64,000 bases of DNA from an uncultured Dehalococcoidia bacterium (GCA_951812505.1 CATOSI010000005.1:124001-188000); one strand, 5' to 3'. Positions 51,416 through 61,352 are shown, numbered from the stretch's first letter. Notes: generated by a model from the sequence alone, not told the origin. Program-made: numbers and translations.

Positions 51416-52552
51416 ATGGTGTTCGGAGACGGAGCAGACATTTACCGCAGCCTGGGCGTCAAGCCGGTCATAACGGCCTCCGGTTCGACGACTTTGTATG
51501 GGGGCAGCAAGCTCAGGCCCGAGGTCCTCGACGCGATGGAGAAGACATCCAGGACCATGGTGAACATGGACGAGCTCAACGTCGCGGCGGGCAAGGTAAT
51601 CGCCGAAGTGACGGGCGCGGAAGCCGGCCTGGTCACCTCGGGCTCGGCTGGCGGACTGGTCCTCCAGGCGGCGGCGGTAATGGCGGGCAACGACCCGGCG
51701 AAGATGGTGCGGCTCCCTAACGCCGATGGGATGAAGAATGAGATCATCATGCACCGCAGCCAGCGGTTCCCTTACGATCAGTGTTACACGGCCACAGGTG
51801 CGACGATAGTTGACATTGGCGACGGTCGTCGGTGCCATCCGTGGGAACTGGAGGCGGCGATCAACGAAAACACCGCAGCCGTGGCATACCTTTTCTCAGG
51901 TTTCGTTTCTCGCAGAGCCATACCGTTCGAGCAGGTCGTGGAGATTGCCCACGCTCACGACGTACCGGTGATAGTGGACGCCGCTTCCTATCTTCCACCA
52001 AGGGCGAACCTGACGCGCTTCACTGAAGGCGGCGCGGACATGGTGCAGTTCTCGGGGGGTAAGGCGATACGCGGCCCGCAGGGTACGGGCGTCCTGGCCG
52101 GACGCGCGGACCTGATCGAGGCGGCTTATGCTAACGCAAGCCCTCATCAGTTCATTGGACGCGGCATGAAGGTCGCCAAAGAAGAGATCGTCGGACTCGT
52201 GGAGGCGCTCCGCATATTCGCGGACGAAGACGAAGAAGCGGAAACTAAGATGATGGCTGAGATGTGCGGCCAGGTGGTGGACGCGCTTATCGAAATGCCC
52301 GGGCTGGAAGTGACCGTGGAACACGACGAGTGGGACTACCTCACACCCATCGCGATCCTTAAATTCACGCGCGACTGGCGCGGACCGTCCCGCGACGAAG
52401 TGCGCGACGCGCTCGCGGCCGGCGACCCGTCCATCTACCTGCACGACATCCACAATCCGGACGAACTCGGCGTCGATCCGTTCAACCTCGATGATCGGGA
52501 ACTGCAAATCGTCATCGAAAGACTGAGGGAGACGCTTCTAGACCGGCAGTGA
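51416..52552 (+). CDS. SelA-like PLP-dependent enzyme
   Basis: A 378-residue fold-type I PLP protein of the group containing SelA and D-glucosaminate-6-phosphate ammonia-lyase. Motifs are GVKPVITASGSTTLYGGS (N-terminal), TGAEAGLVTSGSAGGLVLQA (PLP phosphate region), VIVDAASYLPP (Asp binding the pyridine N) and FSGGKAIRGPQGTGVLAG (Schiff-base Lys). It lacks the tRNA-binding N-terminal domain of full SelA and no selB or selD lies nearby, so it is more likely an amino-sugar or amino-acid lyase/isomerase. The start is ATG after GGGAGAGA. The dgt gene follows three bases later. Confidence 0.82.
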   Translation: MVFGDGADIYRSLGVKPVITASGSTTLYGGSKLRPEVLDAMEKTSRTMVNMDELNVAAGKVIAEVTGAEAGLVTSGSAGGLVLQAAAVMAGNDPAKMVRLPNADGMKNEIIMHRSQRFPYDQCYTATGATIVDIGDGRRCHPWELEAAINENTAAVAYLFSGFVSRRAIPFEQVVEIAHAHDVPVIVDAASYLPPRANLTRFTEGGADMVQFSGGKAIRGPQGTGVLAGRADLIEAAYANASPHQFIGRGMKVAKEEIVGLVEALRIFADEDEEAETKMMAEMCGQVVDALIEMPGLEVTVEHDEWDYLTPIAILKFTRDWRGPSRDEVRDALAAGDPSIYLHDIHNPDELGVDPFNLDDRELQIVIERLRETLLDRQ

Positions 52553-52555
52553 TGC

Positions 52556-53713
52556 GTGTTAACTCAAACGAAGGGATACAAAAGAGAGAGGATTAGCTCC
52601 ATTACATTTCGCACCGTAATCAGACCGACGCTTCCCGAGCGAGTCTCGGACACTATCGCCTCGCGTCTGTCTGCGCGAGAACGAAATTTGTCGCCATACG
52701 CGGTGCGCTCTGAGACAAGTCAGGGCAGGGACAGGCCTGAAACGCCCTCCCCCACCCGCTCCGAGTTTCAGCGCGACAGGGACCGCATCCTGCACACCAA
52801 GTCTTTCCGCCGGCTGAAGCACAAAACTCAGGTCTTCATCGCCCCACTCGGCGACCACTACGCCACGCGCCTGACCCACACGCTGGAAGTGTCGCAGATA
52901 GCCCGGACTATCTCGCGCGCACTCAACCTGAACGAAGACCTCACAGAGGCCATCGCCCTCGGACACGACCTTGGGCACACTCCCTTCGGGCACGTTGGCG
53001 AATATGCGATGAACGAACTGCACCCGGACGGTTTCAGGCACAGTCGGCAGAGCCTCAGAATTGTCGAGCAGCTTGAGAAAGACGGGAACGGACTGAATCT
53101 GATGTGGGAAGTACGCGATGGGATACTCAACCATTCCAAGCCGCGCGGAGAATTCCTGGGACAGCTATCCATGGAAGACCTTTCACTGGAAGGACAGATC
53201 TGCCGGATATCCGACGCGGTAGCCTACCTCAACCATGACCTCGCCGATTCGTTCAGGGCAGGGATTCTCACCCCGGAAATGTTTCCTTCAAAGGTGTCGG
53301 AGGTTCTTGGCGAAACTCACGCGCAGCGCATCAACAGTATGGTGTCCGACATCGTAGCAAATTCCTGGGACGCCACCGGCGAGACCGTCACCGCAGGGAC
53401 TCCGGTGATACGAATGAGCGAGGAGGTTAGCGGTGCCTTCTACACACTGCGCGAGTTCATGTTCGACAGCGTGTATCTGCCGGAGTCGAACGGGACTCTT
53501 GGCAGGACAGCCGAGGATATTATGAGCCTTCTGTATTCGCATTTCAGCGCGAACAGAGACGAGATTCCACCCGAATACGGAAAGAGAAGCAAATCAGAGG
53601 ACATGGCCGTAGTGGACTATATATCGGGAATGACCGACCATTATGCGATAAGGGTAGCTGAACGGATAATGCCGGGAATCGCCGCCCCATTCATGGAGCG
53701 TAGAGTCATATGA
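52556..53713 (+). CDS. dgt: dGTP triphosphohydrolase-like HD protein
   Basis: A 385-residue protein of the dGTPase family: EFQRDRDRILHTKSFRRLKHKTQVF, RLTHTLEVSQIARTI (His) and the HD motif ALGHDLGHTPFGHVGE. It splits dGTP or other dNTPs into nucleoside and triphosphate, keeping dNTP pools in check. The N-terminus is uncertain: GTG at 52556 follows the stop of the previous gene by three bases, and the first 40 residues differ from relatives, but there is no later in-frame ATG or GTG before the conserved block. Its stop overlaps the next gene's ATG (ATGA). Confidence 0.9.
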   Translation: MLTQTKGYKRERISSITFRTVIRPTLPERVSDTIASRLSARERNLSPYAVRSETSQGRDRPETPSPTRSEFQRDRDRILHTKSFRRLKHKTQVFIAPLGDHYATRLTHTLEVSQIARTISRALNLNEDLTEAIALGHDLGHTPFGHVGEYAMNELHPDGFRHSRQSLRIVEQLEKDGNGLNLMWEVRDGILNHSKPRGEFLGQLSMEDLSLEGQICRISDAVAYLNHDLADSFRAGILTPEMFPSKVSEVLGETHAQRINSMVSDIVANSWDATGETVTAGTPVIRMSEEVSGAFYTLREFMFDSVYLPESNGTLGRTAEDIMSLLYSHFSANRDEIPPEYGKRSKSEDMAVVDYISGMTDHYAIRVAERIMPGIAAPFMERRVI

Positions 53714-53964
53714 CGCCTCAGGGCCGAATACAGGTCCGAACCGTTGGAAACAAGGTACGGATGATACGAGAACACCTGGAAGCCATGCAGCGGGACGCGC
53801 ACGGACTTGAATACGCGCCGTGGAAAGTGGAAGTGGACGAACTCTGGAAGACTGTGTTCATAAACATCAACGAGATGGACCCCGAATCCCAGCCTGCAGC
53901 GCTGGAATCGGTGAAAGACCTCTGGATGACCTACATCACCCACTACAACGTGGGGCTCAACTGA
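53710..53964 (+). CDS. Small unknown protein between dgt and dnaG (84 aa)
   Basis: Translationally coupled to dgt by an ATGA overlap, so likely real. It is helical and Trp/Tyr-containing (EYAPWKVEVDELWKTVFI and VKDLWMTYITHY). No family is recognised. With the next gene it forms a small pair between dGTPase and primase genes, so a role linked to replication or nucleotide control is possible by context only. Confidence 0.7.
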   Translation: MTPQGRIQVRTVGNKVRMIREHLEAMQRDAHGLEYAPWKVEVDELWKTVFININEMDPESQPAALESVKDLWMTYITHYNVGLN

Positions 53965-53977
53965 AAAGGATCTCACT

Positions 53978-54337
53978 TTGAACCCTGAAGAATCTCTGGA
54001 CCGACATCTCGACCAGTCACCCGCCCTAGAACAGGCAAGACGCGCTTCCGTCGTGGCGCACAGCGTCGTCATCAAGCTGAAAGAGATGGGGTTGCCTGAC
54101 GAAATGGATGAGGACCTCTCACAGTTCTGCACCGACCTGGGTGACCTGTGGAGCGCGCAGATAACGCTCGCGTCGCAAGTCGAGAATTTCCTGAAGAAGC
54201 CACACGACTCCCAGAAGACGGGCGACGACCTAGTTGATCTGAAAGCTACGATTGAACATATGGCGTGGCACCTGAAGAATATCGGCCAGCCGATGGACAA
54301 CATAACCAACTGGGCGTACAGCCAGTCCGAAGCATAG
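53978..54337 (+). CDS. Small unknown helical protein between dgt and dnaG (119 aa)
   Basis: A mostly helical, acidic protein with Trp-containing stretches (GDLWSAQITLASQVENFLKK and HMAWHLKNIGQPMDNITNWAY). The start is TTG at 53978 with AAAGGA about nine bases upstream. It ends ten bases before dnaG and is probably in the dgt-dnaG-rpoD run. No signature that I recognise. Confidence 0.7.
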   Translation: MNPEESLDRHLDQSPALEQARRASVVAHSVVIKLKEMGLPDEMDEDLSQFCTDLGDLWSAQITLASQVENFLKKPHDSQKTGDDLVDLKATIEHMAWHLKNIGQPMDNITNWAYSQSEA

Positions 54338-54347
54338 AATAGGGGCG

Positions 54348-56144
54348 ATGAGCGTAACCGACGACATAAAGGCTAAACTCGACATTCTGGATGTCGTTTC
54401 TTCACACGTGTCTCTCCAGAAGTCGGGACGCACGTTCAAGGCCAACTGCCCGTTCCATACGGAAAAGACACCTTCTTTCATCGTGAATCCCGAGAGGCAG
54501 AGCTGGCATTGCTTCGGTGCGTGCGCAACCGGGGGCGACATATTCAACTTCGTGATGCGCGCGGAGAATCTCCAGTTCGGGGATGCGCTCAGGATGCTTG
54601 CGCAGCGCGCGGGCGTGGAGCTCTCCAACGCGCCGAACCGGGAGAATTCAAACGCGATTCACAGCGTCAACAGTGCGGCGGCTCAGTATTTCCAGGATAC
54701 GCTGGAGTCGGATTCAGGCAGGGCGGCGAGAGAGTACCTGGACCGCCGGAAGGTCGGTCGGCAGGCGATAGATCAGTTCAAGCTGGGACTGAGCGCCGAC
54801 AGGTGGGACGGACTCGTCCAGTATCTGCGGACGTACGGGTTTAAGAAAGAGGACGCGATAGCCGCAGGCCTCATACGAGGGGGCGACAACGGCCAGGTCT
54901 GGGACTTCTTCAGGAACAGGCTGATGTTTCCCATCTTCGACCGCCAGGGCAACATCGTGGGATTCGGAGCTCGCGCTCTCGACGATTCGACGCCCAAGTA
55001 CATCAACACCGCGCAGACCGAGGTCTTCGACAAGCGCAACACGCTTTATGCTCTCCACTTCGCCAACGCGGAAATCCGACAGACCGGAATCGCGGTCATA
55101 GTCGAAGGATACATGGACGCGATAGCAGCGCACGAGCATGGATACAAGAACGTTGTGGCGTCCATGGGCACCGCCCTCACCGAGAACCAGGTAGCTCAGC
55201 TTCGGACGCTGGCGCGCGAGTTCGTTCTCGCCCTGGACCCGGACGACGCAGGGCAGGAGGCGACACTCAGGAGCCTCGAATCGTCGTGGCACGTGTTCCG
55301 AGACGTAATCTCCCGGCGAAACACCGCGAATCAGAGCGTTCTGAACCAGTGGACGCCGCCCACACTGAAAATCGCTGCGCTGCCCGCCGGCCTGGATCCG
55401 GATGGGCTCATACGAACAGACGCGGACAGGTGGGAATCCATAATCGCCGATGCACAGCCGCTCCTGGACTTCGTAATTCCTGCGCTTGTGCAACGCTACG
55501 ATTTGGATATTCCTGATAGCCGGGCCCGTATTGTGTCTGAGTTCGTGCGTTTCATAAATCGGCTTGATGACATGGATCAGCATAGCTATAGGCTTAAGAT
55601 TGCGGAAGCGTTGGGGGTTACCGAATCCGACATTCTGGCTTCGCTCGCGAGACAAAGGGACAGACGCCCAAGAAGTCGCAGGCACGAGGAAAACATCGAA
55701 CAAGCCATCGAAGTATCGCCAAGCGCTCTTAGGACTCAGGACTCCGACCCGATTGAAGAATATGCGCTGAGCATCTTGATTCAGAATCCCGATTTGGTGG
55801 AAGAGGCTCGGTCAACGAATCCCGAATGTTTCCGTCGAACTGATAGCAGGGAGTTATTTACCGCTCTGGTTTCTTACCCTACAATAGAGAAACTCCGAAA
55901 CGAGGTTGATGAGGTTCTCGCCGAGCGGATGAGACGCTTGGAATCGGTGGAACTGCCTAGCACAGGAGTCGAACGCGCGCTGTCGCAGTGTCTCAGGAGG
56001 CTGGAACTGCGGCATATTCGAGAGACGCAGGAGTTGATGCTCGACACCGAAGATGTCCGGCTGCCACCTTCCGGAGAGGTGGAGGCCGAAGTCAAGCGGG
56101 CGAGCTTGCGAATCAAAGAGTTGGAGACAATGTCCCGCAGATAG
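54348..56144 (+). CDS. dnaG: DNA primase
   Basis: A 598-residue primase of normal length. The zinc-binding domain has CPFH (34-37) and CFGACATGGD; its metal ligands are C34, H37, C55 and C59. In E. coli the last pair is C-x2-C (CFGCG), here C-x3-C (CFGAC). The TOPRIM core has AVIVEGYMDAIAAHEHG, MGTALTENQVAQL and LALDPDDAGQEA. A DnaB-binding C-terminal region follows. It makes RNA primers for replication. ATG 54348 follows GGGGCG. rpoD lies 80 bp downstream across a terminator-like hairpin, as in the classical macromolecular-synthesis operon. Confidence 0.95.
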   Translation: MSVTDDIKAKLDILDVVSSHVSLQKSGRTFKANCPFHTEKTPSFIVNPERQSWHCFGACATGGDIFNFVMRAENLQFGDALRMLAQRAGVELSNAPNRENSNAIHSVNSAAAQYFQDTLESDSGRAAREYLDRRKVGRQAIDQFKLGLSADRWDGLVQYLRTYGFKKEDAIAAGLIRGGDNGQVWDFFRNRLMFPIFDRQGNIVGFGARALDDSTPKYINTAQTEVFDKRNTLYALHFANAEIRQTGIAVIVEGYMDAIAAHEHGYKNVVASMGTALTENQVAQLRTLAREFVLALDPDDAGQEATLRSLESSWHVFRDVISRRNTANQSVLNQWTPPTLKIAALPAGLDPDGLIRTDADRWESIIADAQPLLDFVIPALVQRYDLDIPDSRARIVSEFVRFINRLDDMDQHSYRLKIAEALGVTESDILASLARQRDRRPRSRRHEENIEQAIEVSPSALRTQDSDPIEEYALSILIQNPDLVEEARSTNPECFRRTDSRELFTALVSYPTIEKLRNEVDEVLAERMRRLESVELPSTGVERALSQCLRRLELRHIRETQELMLDTEDVRLPPSGEVEAEVKRASLRIKELETMSRR

Positions 56145-56183
56145 CGGAAACTCGCTAGTTCGGGGGACATTGTCCAGATTTTT
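56126..56183 (+). terminator. Terminator or attenuator at the dnaG stop, before rpoD
   Basis: A perfect 11-bp stem GACAATGTCCC (56126-56136)/GGGACATTGTC (56164-56174), with a small inner AGCG/CGCT hairpin, followed by a T5 run (56179-56183). The left arm is inside the dnaG coding sequence and the stop codon (56142-56144) is in the loop, so translation of dnaG can control folding. It would uncouple rpoD levels from dnaG. Confidence 0.6.
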
Positions 56184-56224
56184 GCTTATCAGACACAAGC
56201 CAGTAACACGAAGAGGTTACGTCC

Positions 56225-58135
56225 ATGAATAGAACTATCGGCACAGACGGCGACGACAGCGTATTCGGCAGAGTAATGCCCGAAGCATCAACGACCGCCG
56301 ATCTCATAAGCACCACGCGGACCACCGAGGACGGCTTTCAGAAGAGCGATCACGACAACTCGAACCGCTCCGAGGAAGTCTTCGCGGACATGGGCTCTTC
56401 AGACGCAGAAGCGCCCAGAATTGGTTTCAACGGCCTGAGTTCGGAAGGCGTTCTGGAAAAGGATGCCGGTCCGCCGGAGATGATAGACGATCCTGTACGC
56501 ATGTACCTGCGTGAGATTGGCAGAGTTGATCTTCTCAAAGCGGCGGAGGAACGAATTCTGGCACGCCGATTCGAAGCCGGAAGATTCATAAACGGCCTCG
56601 AGGATGATTGGACATCGTCGGATAGACAGCCTCTGAGGGCTTCACAGATAGTAACCGACTTCCTTACCGATGTCGCCGACAATCACCACGTGGTGAGCGC
56701 GGTAGCCAGGTATCACGGCATAAATTACACAGGAACCCTGTCCGAGGTGATGTCTGAGCCGGAACTCCACGATCAATTGGAGCTATACGACGCTCGCAAC
56801 TCGCGGAACGTCCAAGACTCAAAGTTCCTCAAGTTCCTGAATAACAGACTGACCCAAGACGAGGCCTTTACGTTCCTGTCCAAGGCGCTGGAGCTGCCCA
56901 AGGACCATCCGAGGATCCAGGTAGTCTTTGAGTCACGAGAGGCCCTCAAACTTCGCAACAGGCTCGACGGCGAACTGACCGAAGAGCTCGTGGACTATCT
57001 CTCGAAGACACTCAACCTCGAGCCTGAGGATGCGAAGGCGCGCGTTCAGCAGTTCTCTCTGAGCAGCCGACTTCTGCCCGCGCAGACTCTCGCTGCCATA
57101 TCCCGCGTGTATTACGCCGCCGGGGAACGGGACCCTGAACTTGTGCAGGACATAAGAGATGCGGCCAACAGGTATCCCGGCTCGCCCGATGAAGACTCGA
57201 ACGACGAGAAGCTGGTGAATTTCGTAGCCGAGATTCTGAACATCGAGCCGGACGAGGTAAGAAGACACCTAGAACGGCCGGAGCCAATTCCGTCTCCTAA
57301 CCCCGATATTTCGCAGATGCGGGACCTGCTGGACAGACCGGACATCGCCGACAGTCTGAAGGCGCACGAGCTTATCTTCCGCAGGCACATAAACGGCATC
57401 AAGTATCTCGGCGACGACGCGCAGCAGCACCTGGCCAAGGCGAATCTGAGGCTCGTCGTCAGCGTGGCGAAAAAGTATATCGGTCGGGGCATGTCCCTTC
57501 TTGACTTGATCCAGGAAGGCAACATCGGCCTTATACGCGCCGTCGAAAAGTTCGACTATCGCAAGGGTTACAAGTTCTCAACCTACGCCACCTGGTGGAT
57601 AAGACAGGCGATAACGCGAGCCATTGCGGATCAGGCGCGCACGATCCGCATTCCCGTACACATGGTGGAGACCATTCACAAACTTCTAAGGGTGACCCGC
57701 CGCCTGATTCAGGAGTATGGACGGGAACCCACAAGCGAGGAAATCGCTCGGCACATGGAAATTCCCACCGAGAAAGTGCGCGAAATCCTGAAGATTTCGC
57801 AGGAGCCTGTCTCGCTGAACACACCAATTGGCGAGGAAGAAGACAGTCACCTCGGTGACTTCATAGAAGATACGACTGCGCCGGCCCCGTCAGAGGCAGC
57901 CTCGCACCAGCTTCTCAAGGAGCATGTGGAGGACGTTCTCGTCAGCCTGAACGACCGCGAGGCTGAAGTGCTGAGAAAGCGCTTCGGACTGGAGGACGGA
58001 CGCGCTCGGACGCTCGAAGAGGTCGGACGATGCTTCGGCGTAACCAGAGAGCGCATCAGGCAGATAGAGGCAAAGGCGCTTCGCAAGTTGCGCCATCCGA
58101 AGCGTTCCACGAAGCTCAAGGACTTCCTGGAATAG
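56225..58135 (+). CDS. rpoD: RNA polymerase primary sigma factor
   Basis: A 636-residue sigma-70. Region 1.2 is [16 protein letters not shown], region 2 has [30 protein letters not shown] and [19 protein letters not shown] (2.3-2.4), region 3 [14 protein letters not shown], and region 4 has [42 protein letters not shown] (helix-turn-helix for -35). A large non-conserved insert of about 270 residues lies between 1.2 and 2.1, as in many group 1 factors. It directs promoter recognition; the TTGACA/TATAAT-like elements noted in this window fit its -10 and -35 regions. GAGGT precedes the ATG. Confidence 0.95.
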   Translation: MNRTIGTDGDDSVFGRVMPEASTTADLISTTRTTEDGFQKSDHDNSNRSEEVFADMGSSDAEAPRIGFNGLSSEGVLEKDAGPPEMIDDPVRMYLREIGRVDLLKAAEERILARRFEAGRFINGLEDDWTSSDRQPLRASQIVTDFLTDVADNHHVVSAVARYHGINYTGTLSEVMSEPELHDQLELYDARNSRNVQDSKFLKFLNNRLTQDEAFTFLSKALELPKDHPRIQVVFESREALKLRNRLDGELTEELVDYLSKTLNLEPEDAKARVQQFSLSSRLLPAQTLAAISRVYYAAGERDPELVQDIRDAANRYPGSPDEDSNDEKLVNFVAEILNIEPDEVRRHLERPEPIPSPNPDISQMRDLLDRPDIADSLKAHELIFRRHINGIKYLGDDAQQHLAKANLRLVVSVAKKYIGRGMSLLDLIQEGNIGLIRAVEKFDYRKGYKFSTYATWWIRQAITRAIADQARTIRIPVHMVETIHKLLRVTRRLIQEYGREPTSEEIARHMEIPTEKVREILKISQEPVSLNTPIGEEEDSHLGDFIEDTTAPAPSEAASHQLLKEHVEDVLVSLNDREAEVLRKRFGLEDGRARTLEEVGRCFGVTRERIRQIEAKALRKLRHPKRSTKLKDFLE

Positions 58136-58164
58136 GGAGATTCTTCAGGACTTAAGCAAGCCGA

Positions 58165-59283
58165 ATGACTCTAGCTGCGCAATCCCAGGCCGAATCAAGG
58201 ACGCCCGCGCTTACCAAGCCGACCGTCGCCGTCGCGTACACACGACCCGAGACCGTCCTGAGTGATATACAGGGCGCGATGGAACTCGCCGGATTCAGGT
58301 CCGCCCTGCCGCATGATCTCGAGACGTTGCTCAAGATCAATATCTCGTGGCAGCACTACTATCCCGCCTGCTCCACGAGCCCCTGGCAGCTAGACGGTGT
58401 GATTGGCGCGCTCAAATCCGCCGGGTACAACGACCTGACACCCATTCACAACGGCACCGTGGTCGTGGACCCAAGAGAGGGCGCGCTCAATAACAAGCAC
58501 GAGGCCGTGACCGAGAAGCACGGGCTGGAATCTGTCTTCTTAGAAGATGTGCGCTGGGTGGACTACGAACCGAAGTCGCCGCTGCTGGTACTGGACAAAG
58601 TGTATCCAAACGGATTCCAGATACCAGAAATGATGTCTGGCAAGAACATTATCCACCTGCCCACGGTCAAGACGCACGTGTTTACTACGATGACCGGGGC
58701 GATGAAGAACGCCTTCGGCGGGCTGCTCAACTACCAGAGGCACTGGACTCACTCGGTCATCCACGAGACGCTGGTGGATCTGCTGCGAATTCAACAGGAG
58801 ATACATCCGGGCATCTTCGCCGTAACCGACGGAACGTTCGCCGGCGACGGCCCCGGGCCTCGCGCCATGCGATGGCACGTAAAGAACGTCGTTCTCGCCG
58901 GAGCGGACCAGGTCGCCATAGACGCGGTAGCGGCCAGTATGATGGGCTTCAATCCCATGAGCATCGGGTTCATCAGGATGGCGCACGAAGAGGGTCTGGG
59001 GACCGGCCGAATAGAAGAGATAGACATCGTCGGCGAGGACATCGAAGAGGTGAACTGGAACTTCAAGTCAGCCGAGAATACGTTCGCCAGCCGGGGCCAG
59101 AAGTTGATCTACTGGGGGCCGCTGAAGCCGCTGGAGAACATGCTGCTCAGATCGCCGATCACGCCCTGGGCATACGCGGCGTCTAACGTGTATCACAACG
59201 ACTACTGGCTGCGATTCATTGGCAGGAAGCGCGTGCAGGAAGCTCTGAAGACCGAGTGGGGCAAGCTGTTCAGGTCCTACTAG
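58165..59283 (+). CDS. DUF362-domain protein
   Basis: A 372-residue protein of the DUF362 family (COG2006-like): KINISWQHYYPACSTSPWQLDGVI, NIIHLPTVKTHVFTTMTGAMKNAFGG, the LADLLR-like VDLLRIQQEIHPGIFAVTDGT, and AGADQVAIDAVAASMMGF. Many members carry added 4Fe-4S ferredoxin motifs, but none is seen here. Functions are mostly unknown. It follows rpoD by 29 bp and is convergent with the HtrA-like gene. Confidence 0.82.
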   Translation: MTLAAQSQAESRTPALTKPTVAVAYTRPETVLSDIQGAMELAGFRSALPHDLETLLKINISWQHYYPACSTSPWQLDGVIGALKSAGYNDLTPIHNGTVVVDPREGALNNKHEAVTEKHGLESVFLEDVRWVDYEPKSPLLVLDKVYPNGFQIPEMMSGKNIIHLPTVKTHVFTTMTGAMKNAFGGLLNYQRHWTHSVIHETLVDLLRIQQEIHPGIFAVTDGTFAGDGPGPRAMRWHVKNVVLAGADQVAIDAVAASMMGFNPMSIGFIRMAHEEGLGTGRIEEIDIVGEDIEEVNWNFKSAENTFASRGQKLIYWGPLKPLENMLLRSPITPWAYAASNVYHNDYWLRFIGRKRVQEALKTEWGKLFRSY

Positions 59284-59308
59284 GCCGATAGAGTCTAGCC
59301 CGGCGCAA

Positions 59309-60466
59309 CTAACGCTCCGCCAGTTCCACTGTTGCCTCGAACAGCTTATTGGACCTATTGTAGCTCACCTCGACCGAGTCGCCCACTTCGTAGCTCCAAA
59401 GCAGCGTCAGGAACTCACTGACGCCCTTGGTCGGTATGCCGTCCAGGCTCGTGATTACGTCGCCAACCTGAATCCCGGCGTTGAAGGCCGCTCCCCTCTG
59501 CGCAATGCGTGTTATTATCACGCCTTCCTGCACATTGAGGCCCATGCGGTTAGCTATGGCGGGGGTGACGTCCTCCACGCTCACCTGCATTGAAGGGCGA
59601 ACAACCTCACCGTGCTCTATCAGGCTCTCTATGACGGGCAGTGCAGTCTCCGAGCTGACCGCGAAGCCAATTCCCTGCGCCCGGCTCAGCATGGCTGTGC
59701 TGATTCCGATGACTCTTCCATCCAGGCTGACGAGCGGTCCGCCGCTATTGCCCTTGTTGATGGCGGCGTCGGTCTGAATCATGTCGTACAGAGGCCCGCG
59801 CTCCGTCGGCACCGTCCGTCCCAGCGCGCTGATGATCCCCAGCGTGACAGTCGGGCCGCCCTTGAGAGACAGCGCGTTGCCCAGGGCCACGACCCAGTCT
59901 CCAACTCTCATGCTTTCCGAGTTGCCCCACTCCACAACGGGCAGGACGGAATCGGGCTCTATCTTGAGGACAGCCAGGTCCGTGACCACATCCCAGCCCA
60001 CTATCTTGGCGTCGTAGCTGTCTCCGTTGGGCAGATCCACTCTCACAGCTATGACGTCGTGGATGACGTGATAGTTGGTGACAATGTAACCGTCGGAGCT
60101 CATTATGATGCCGGTCCCAGCGCCCTCATCCGTGAATTCGAAGAACAGACCCCTGTTCACGGACTCGACGGAGATAGACGCGACTACTTCCTCGACGCTG
60201 TCAACCAGGTCGGCGATGGAAGGCAGTTGTCCCGATTCCGGTGAACCTGTCGTTCCAAGGAACGCGCTCACAATCGGTGGGGTCTGGAGCGCGGCAGTCG
60301 GCGCGGGGGTAGGTATATCGGGAATCTCCGTGGGCGCGGGAGTAGGAGTGTGTGTGGGCGCGGGCGCGGGAGAACCACATGCCAGAAGAAACACGGCAAC
60401 GACGCTCAGAGCCAACTGAGCAGATAGAGTCAGGAGGCTATGCTTCGGATTCACCCGTCGCCACAA
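59309..60466 (-). CDS. HtrA/DegP-like serine protease lipoprotein with PDZ domain
   Basis: A 385-residue protein. A signal sequence ends in a LLAC lipobox (Cys30), then a Pro/Thr-rich linker (33-65). The trypsin-like domain has the triad His133 (TNYHVI), Asp163 (TDLAVL) and Ser241 (NKGNSGGPL). One PDZ domain (about 290-380) has NVQEGVIITRI and GIQVGDVITSLDG. It acts outside the membrane in quality control of damaged envelope proteins. Its start lies inside the end of the YihY-like gene (29-bp overlap), so the two are probably co-transcribed. Confidence 0.93.
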   Translation of the reverse strand: MWRRVNPKHSLLTLSAQLALSVVAVFLLACGSPAPAPTHTPTPAPTEIPDIPTPAPTAALQTPPIVSAFLGTTGSPESGQLPSIADLVDSVEEVVASISVESVNRGLFFEFTDEGAGTGIIMSSDGYIVTNYHVIHDVIAVRVDLPNGDSYDAKIVGWDVVTDLAVLKIEPDSVLPVVEWGNSESMRVGDWVVALGNALSLKGGPTVTLGIISALGRTVPTERGPLYDMIQTDAAINKGNSGGPLVSLDGRVIGISTAMLSRAQGIGFAVSSETALPVIESLIEHGEVVRPSMQVSVEDVTPAIANRMGLNVQEGVIITRIAQRGAAFNAGIQVGDVITSLDGIPTKGVSEFLTLLWSYEVGDSVEVSYNRSNKLFEATVELAER

Positions 60467-61352
60467 CCCTGAGTCTGACGCGCGTAAGGCCCGTCCACAT
60501 TAGCCTGTGCCCACTTACGCCGAAGCTGACGCCCTTTGTTACTCTCGCATAGCGGGATGTAAGGAGCGCGCCGAACAGCAGTATGATCGCCGATACATAA
60601 ACCCAGGTCAGCAGGGCCATGATCGCTCCGACCGAGCCATAGAGAACGTTGTGTACCGAGTAGTTGTTTAAGTACTGCAGGAAACCCCACTTGGCGCCCT
60701 CGAAACCCAGGCATGAGAACAACGCCCCAGGCCAAACATCCCTGAATCTCACTTCAGTGTTAGGCATATACCGATAGAGTATCATGAACGTCGAAAATGA
60801 CAGGATAGGCGACACCGCCTGCGATATGATCCTCGACAGAAACTCGTAGCTTATGTCTGGGAATACGAGCGACAGCACCTTATGGATTGACGACGCCATA
60901 GGCGCGACGAAAAGCAGCATCACCATCAGTATTCCCGCGCCGGTTACCAGAGCAATGTCAATCATGCGCTCCTTGATGAAGGGGCGCGTCTTCTGAATAC
61001 CCCAAGCGGTATTGATCCCCTTCCGTATGGCGCCGAATGCTGCCGACGAAGCCCACATAACCAGAAGTACCGACGCAATTCCGGTTATGACTTTTGCCGA
61101 CGCCACACCTTTCACAGTCTGCGCTATGAAGCTGGAAGAGATCGGTATGATCTCTGCAAGTTCCGCGGCCAATTCCGCCTGGTCAACGTTAGGGCCCAGG
61201 AAGAATCCCCAGATCGAGATTATAGCCAGAATAAGCGGGAACATCGAAAAGAACATCGAGAACGCGATTGCGCCGGCGATGTAGTGACAGTTCTTGCCCA
61301 GGAATTCGTTAACTGTGTCTATGCACAGAAGTACAAACCTGACGAAATACAT
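60438..61352 (-). CDS. YihY/BrkB-family membrane protein
   Basis: A 304-residue membrane protein with about six helices. Family blocks are YIAGAIAFSMFFSMFPLIL (first helix), NTAWGIQKTRPFIKERMIDIALV, LLFVAPMAS, YRYMPNTEVRFRDVWPGALFSCLGFEG and NVLYGSVGAIMALLTWVYVSAIILLFGALL. The old link to RNase BN was an error; the function is unknown. It overlaps the following HtrA-like gene by 29 bp. It is divergent from the carboxylase operon across about 160-200 bp. Confidence 0.88.
   Translation of the reverse strand: MYFVRFVLLCIDTVNEFLGKNCHYIAGAIAFSMFFSMFPLILAIISIWGFFLGPNVDQAELAAELAEIIPISSSFIAQTVKGVASAKVITGIASVLLVMWASSAAFGAIRKGINTAWGIQKTRPFIKERMIDIALVTGAGILMVMLLFVAPMASSIHKVLSLVFPDISYEFLSRIISQAVSPILSFSTFMILYRYMPNTEVRFRDVWPGALFSCLGFEGAKWGFLQYLNNYSVHNVLYGSVGAIMALLTWVYVSAIILLFGALLTSRYARVTKGVSFGVSGHRLMWTGLTRVRLRVVATGESEA

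Noticed and set aside
51416..52552. True selenocysteine synthase SelA
   Set aside because: The protein is shorter (378 residues), lacks the N-terminal tRNA-binding domain and has no selB or selD neighbour.
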